Shown here: one piece after another, positions 61,420-64,000 of the stretch | Numbering within the stretch: position 1 is the stretch's first letter | How the letters are laid out: each line of letters starts with the position of its first letter | Assembly: GCF_026810225.1 (NCBI RefSeq) | Contig: NZ_CP113865.1 | Coordinates: forward strand, 2,168,501 to 2,232,500 | Direction: 5' to 3' | Origin: Caldicellulosiruptor morganii | Lineage (GTDB): Bacteria; Bacillota; Thermoanaerobacteria; Caldicellulosiruptorales; Caldicellulosiruptoraceae | DNA length: 64,000 nucleotides | Notes under the pieces: model-generated | What the model was told of the DNA's origin: nothing | Databases searched by the model: none | Seen by the model: the letters and a program-made list of their open reading frames with translations, nothing else | Translations under genes and position numbers: made by a program

Positions 61420-62067
61420 TCAGTTTAAAAGATATGTCAGAACAGCTTTTAAAAGCTTTTTGAAGTTCTCATCACAGAGAGCATCTTTTGTATGTGCAGG
61501 TGTTAACGTGACCACTTTGCCCGCCCCAGAGTTGTGCCACCAACCGGCAATTGATCTTCCATCTTCTGATTCTGAATAAAGGTATATATTTGTATTTTGC
61601 TCATCACAGTAAACAAAGTAATGCTCATCTTCTATTGTAAAATCAATTTTCTGGTTACCAAAAACCGGTTTGCCTGCTGAGTGGTACCTAACAGGCTTGT
61701 GCTTTTCAGGATGAAATTTAAAATAGCCCTTTATCAATGAACAAAACAAGCCATTTTCAGGATATGATGCAAGTCCTGAGTGCCAGACAAATAGTCTTCC
61801 GCCACCTTCAACATACTCTTTTATCTTTTTTGCAATTTCCACGGTCATCCAGTATTTAATTTCCGCATCCTGAGGATTAATTCTATTTTCTGCTGCAATT
61901 ACAACAGCATAGGGTTTCTTATCCAAAAACCACTCAAAATCCTCAATTGTGCTGTCAATTAGATCATATTCTTCTGAAAGTTCCTCAAAAATGCTCTTTA
62001 AGGCATTCAAAAGATTATCATGATTGTGATAATAATCGCCAACAAGTGCCAATACCTTTTTCCCCAT
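61420..62067 (-). CDS. ThuA-like (glutamine-amidotransferase-fold) protein
   Basis: The 215-residue protein has the ThuA-like domain: KVLALVGDYYHNHDNLLNAL, VVIAAENRINPQ, GGRLFVWHSGLASYPEN, and the His-rich DEHYFVYCDEQ and GAGKVVTLTPAHTKDAL. ThuA is associated with trehalose/disaccharide use, and ThuA-like proteins recur in sugar loci, but their reaction is mostly undefined. GAGGTG precedes the ATG. It is 31 bases downstream of the VOC gene and shares its promoter. Substrate not known; the neighbouring mannoside genes suggest a role in oligosaccharide metabolism. Confidence 0.8.
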   Translation of the reverse strand: MGKKVLALVGDYYHNHDNLLNALKSIFEELSEEYDLIDSTIEDFEWFLDKKPYAVVIAAENRINPQDAEIKYWMTVEIAKKIKEYVEGGGRLFVWHSGLASYPENGLFCSLIKGYFKFHPEKHKPVRYHSAGKPVFGNQKIDFTIEDEHYFVYCDEQNTNIYLYSESEDGRSIAGWWHNSGAGKVVTLTPAHTKDALCDENFKKLLKAVLTYLLN

Positions 62068-62098
62068 TATTTTTCACCTCAGAAACTTAAAAAGTTTT

Positions 62099-62554
62099 TC
62101 AATAATTTTCAAGAAGCTCCAAAATAAATTTCAATTTTTCTACACTGTCCATATAAGCATATCTTCCACCGGTATAATCGCCTCTCTGCACAACGTCAAT
62201 TCCAACTTTTTTTAGGTTCTCTATCTTCTGGTCCATATTCTTTACAAATACCCCTATGTGATGAATCCCTTCTCCATGCTTGTCCAGGAATTCTCGCCAG
62301 GTGGAAGGATTGCTATCCGGCTCTATCAGTTCAATTTCAATATTCTTAAAATTTCTAAAAAAGGCAAGCTTGGCTCGAGCCCTGGTTGGCTCACCTTTGT
62401 ATTCTGTATGGCTTTTCTCAAATTCCTCGGTTTCAATTATTTCCGGAACGTCCACTGCAAAAAACTCAGCAAATTCTTTTGCTGCTTTTTCAATGTTATT
62501 CACTATAATACCTATCTGCACCACAACATCTGTACCCAGAATTTCATTTGCCAA
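62099..62554 (-). CDS. VOC-superfamily (glyoxalase/dioxygenase-fold) protein
   Basis: The 151-residue protein has two VOC half-domains: VVQIGIIVNNIEKAAKEFAEFF and the later GIHHIGVFVKNMDQKIENL, with ELIEPDSNPSTW between. Potential metal ligands His and Glu are visible. VOC members include methylmalonyl-CoA epimerase and glyoxalase, but this one cannot be assigned. The start is TTG 62554 with AGGAGG eight bases upstream; the ATG in another frame nearby is a decoy. Its promoter -35 box is overlapped by the same 12-mer as the LacI gene promoter. Confidence 0.8.
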   Translation of the reverse strand: MANEILGTDVVVQIGIIVNNIEKAAKEFAEFFAVDVPEIIETEEFEKSHTEYKGEPTRARAKLAFFRNFKNIEIELIEPDSNPSTWREFLDKHGEGIHHIGVFVKNMDQKIENLKKVGIDVVQRGDYTGGRYAYMDSVEKLKFILELLENY

Positions 62555-62576
62555 TTCATTTGCCTCCTTTAAAAAA

Positions 62577-62606
62577 TTTATAATGATATTTTACCTCAAT
62601 TGTAAA
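62577..62606 (-). promoter_or_regulatory. Candidate promoter of the VOC/ThuA operon, overlapped by the shared 12-mer
   Basis: Minus-strand TTTACA (62601-62606) and TATAAA (62577-62582) are 18 bases apart. The 12-mer TGTAAAGTTACT at 62601-62612 covers the -35 box. The remainder of 62613-62819, between divergent genes, shows no other clear signal. Confidence 0.5.
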
Positions 62607-62819
62607 GTTACTGGTATATAAATATTGTAAATTTTTTTGGGCAATTTTGATAAAGTGCATTTTTAATTCTGTAAACAGTAAAGATATGTTAGTGTTGAAA
62701 AAACTCAGAAAAAGGGTTAAAATAAAAATAAGCTAAGCTTGGAATTTAAAAAGTTTAAGCAAAGCTGAAGAAGGCAAGAATTTAAAACAAAAACAATTAC
62801 AAAAAAGGCATGGTGCAGG

Positions 62820-63782
62820 ATGGAAGTTTTTGAGATTGCAAACAAAATTATTGAAAATGTTTCAAAGGTCATAGTTGGCAAGGAAAAAACAATTGAGCTT
62901 ATAGTAACATCTCTTTTTGCAGGAGGACATGTTCTTTTAGAAGATGTTCCTGGAACAGGAAAAACAATGCTGTCAAAAGCTCTGGCAAAATCAATAAACT
63001 GCAGTTTCAAGCGAATTCAATTTACGCCTGATCTTTTGCCGTCAGACCTGACTGGAATCTATTATTTTAATATGAAAACTCAGGAGTTTGAGTTCAGACC
63101 CGGTCCGATTTTTACAAATATTCTTCTTGCTGATGAGATAAACAGGGCCACTCCAAGAACACAGTCAAGTCTTCTTGAATGTATGGAAGAAAGGCAGGTT
63201 ACAATAGACGGAATAACACACAGGCTTGATGAGCCATTTTTTGTAATAGCAACCCAGAACCCCATTGAAATTCAGGGAACCTATCCTCTGCCTGAAGCTC
63301 AGCTTGACAGATTCTTCATGAAACTGAGCTTGGGGTATACAAACAAGGATGAGACAATCCAGATGTTGACAAGATTTAGAGAGAAAAACCCTCTCGATGA
63401 AATAGAAGCTGTTGTGTCAAAAGATGAGATAATAAAAGTTCAGGAGATAATAAAAGAAGTTTATGTCAGTGAGGACATTTTAGAATATATATATGAAATT
63501 TGCAATAGCACGCGCGTACATGAAATGGTGCAACTTCCGGCAAGTAACAGAAGTTTTATTGCACTTATGCGTGCATCTCAGAGCCTTGCTGCAATAAAAG
63601 GCTCTGACTTTGTCATTCCTGATTATGTTAAATACTTAGCTCCCTATGTTCTTTCTCACAGGATTCTTCTCAAAAACCCGTATATAGTTAAAAATACAAG
63701 GACAGTTGATGTAATAAACGAAATACTGGAAAAGGTAAATGTTCCGAGTGAAAACTTTGCCTTTGGAAATGCAAATGAGTAG
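62820..63782 (+). CDS. MoxR-family AAA+ ATPase
   Basis: The 320-residue protein has Walker A LEDVPGTGKTM, Walker B NILLADEINRA, sensor FFVIATQNPIE, the arginine-finger region LPEAQLDRFF, and a C-terminal lid. MoxR ATPases act as chaperones, usually encoded with DUF58/VWA proteins. No such partner lies downstream here; the gene instead meets the tail of an rRNA operon after about 90 bases. AAAAAGG lies about 12 bases upstream of ATG 62820. It is divergent from the VOC gene. Confidence 0.93.
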   Translation: MEVFEIANKIIENVSKVIVGKEKTIELIVTSLFAGGHVLLEDVPGTGKTMLSKALAKSINCSFKRIQFTPDLLPSDLTGIYYFNMKTQEFEFRPGPIFTNILLADEINRATPRTQSSLLECMEERQVTIDGITHRLDEPFFVIATQNPIEIQGTYPLPEAQLDRFFMKLSLGYTNKDETIQMLTRFREKNPLDEIEAVVSKDEIIKVQEIIKEVYVSEDILEYIYEICNSTRVHEMVQLPASNRSFIALMRASQSLAAIKGSDFVIPDYVKYLAPYVLSHRILLKNPYIVKNTRTVDVINEILEKVNVPSENFAFGNANE

Positions 63783-63867
63783 TTGATTTACGCAGAAGTG
63801 CTGTTATTAAGATGTTTTTTTGGACAAATCCTTGTTAAAAATTTAACACTCAGAGGTAAAAATAAAA

Positions 63868-63987
<120 letters not shown>

Positions 63988-64000
63988 TGTTACCTATATT

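Overview
The window is low-GC, Gram-positive-type DNA with Shine-Dalgarno sites close to AGGAGG. It carries a cluster of giant multimodular cellulases in which N-terminal GH9, GH10 or GH12-GH5 catalytic modules are joined by Thr/Pro linkers and CBM3 modules to C-terminal GH48 or GH44 modules. That cluster, with CelA (GH9-CBM3c-3xCBM3-GH48) at its head, plus a protein O-mannosyltransferase (GT39) gene beside it, a cellobiose 2-epimerase and a GH130 phosphorylase, points to an extremely thermophilic cellulolytic Caldicellulosiruptor species (the glucan degradation locus). Assignment to genus is an inference from recognised architectures, not from a database search.

Layout. (1) 1-14.9 kb, all on the minus strand: a surface or exopolysaccharide locus. 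It has GDP-fucose genes (gmd, fcl), UDP-glucuronate/UDP-xylose genes (ugd, UXS), an initiating polyprenyl-phosphate sugar transferase, three glycosyltransferases, a Wzy/O-antigen-ligase-like polymerase, and a Wzz/tyrosine-kinase/PHP-phosphatase control module. Two paralogous exported proteins bracket it (1-1307, partial, and 14957-17797 with three SLH domains and a Thr-Pro minisatellite). (2) 18.0-19.6 kb: an IS110-family insertion sequence with a structured 5' leader that is a good bridge-RNA candidate. (3) 19.6-25.3 kb: a transposon-remnant-like gap, a WG-repeat exported protein, and two GT-C membrane glycosyltransferases. (4) 25.5-47.3 kb: four cellulase genes on the minus strand, celA first. 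Three of them end in a nearly identical CBM3x3-GH48 cassette. (5) 47.3-50.6 kb: a plus-strand cobalamin riboswitch with a readable terminator/antiterminator switch, then metE. (6) 50.6-62.6 kb, minus strand: a YesMN-type two-component system, a sugar ABC transporter, GH130, a LacI regulator, cellobiose 2-epimerase, and ThuA-like and VOC genes. (7) 62.8-64 kb: a MoxR ATPase (+) and a 5S rRNA gene (minus), the tail of an rRNA operon whose other genes lie beyond the right edge.

How the parts fit together. The secreted GH9/GH10/GH12/GH5/GH44/GH48 enzymes attack cellulose, xylan and glucomannan. The adjacent GT39 and GT-C enzymes are placed to glycosylate their Thr/Pro linkers. Released manno- and gluco-oligosaccharides could be imported by the ABC transporter at 54-57.6 kb and processed by the epimerase and the GH130 phosphorylase. 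A 12-base sequence shared by the LacI-gene promoter and the VOC-gene promoter is a candidate operator. All functional assignments are from motifs and recalled family features.
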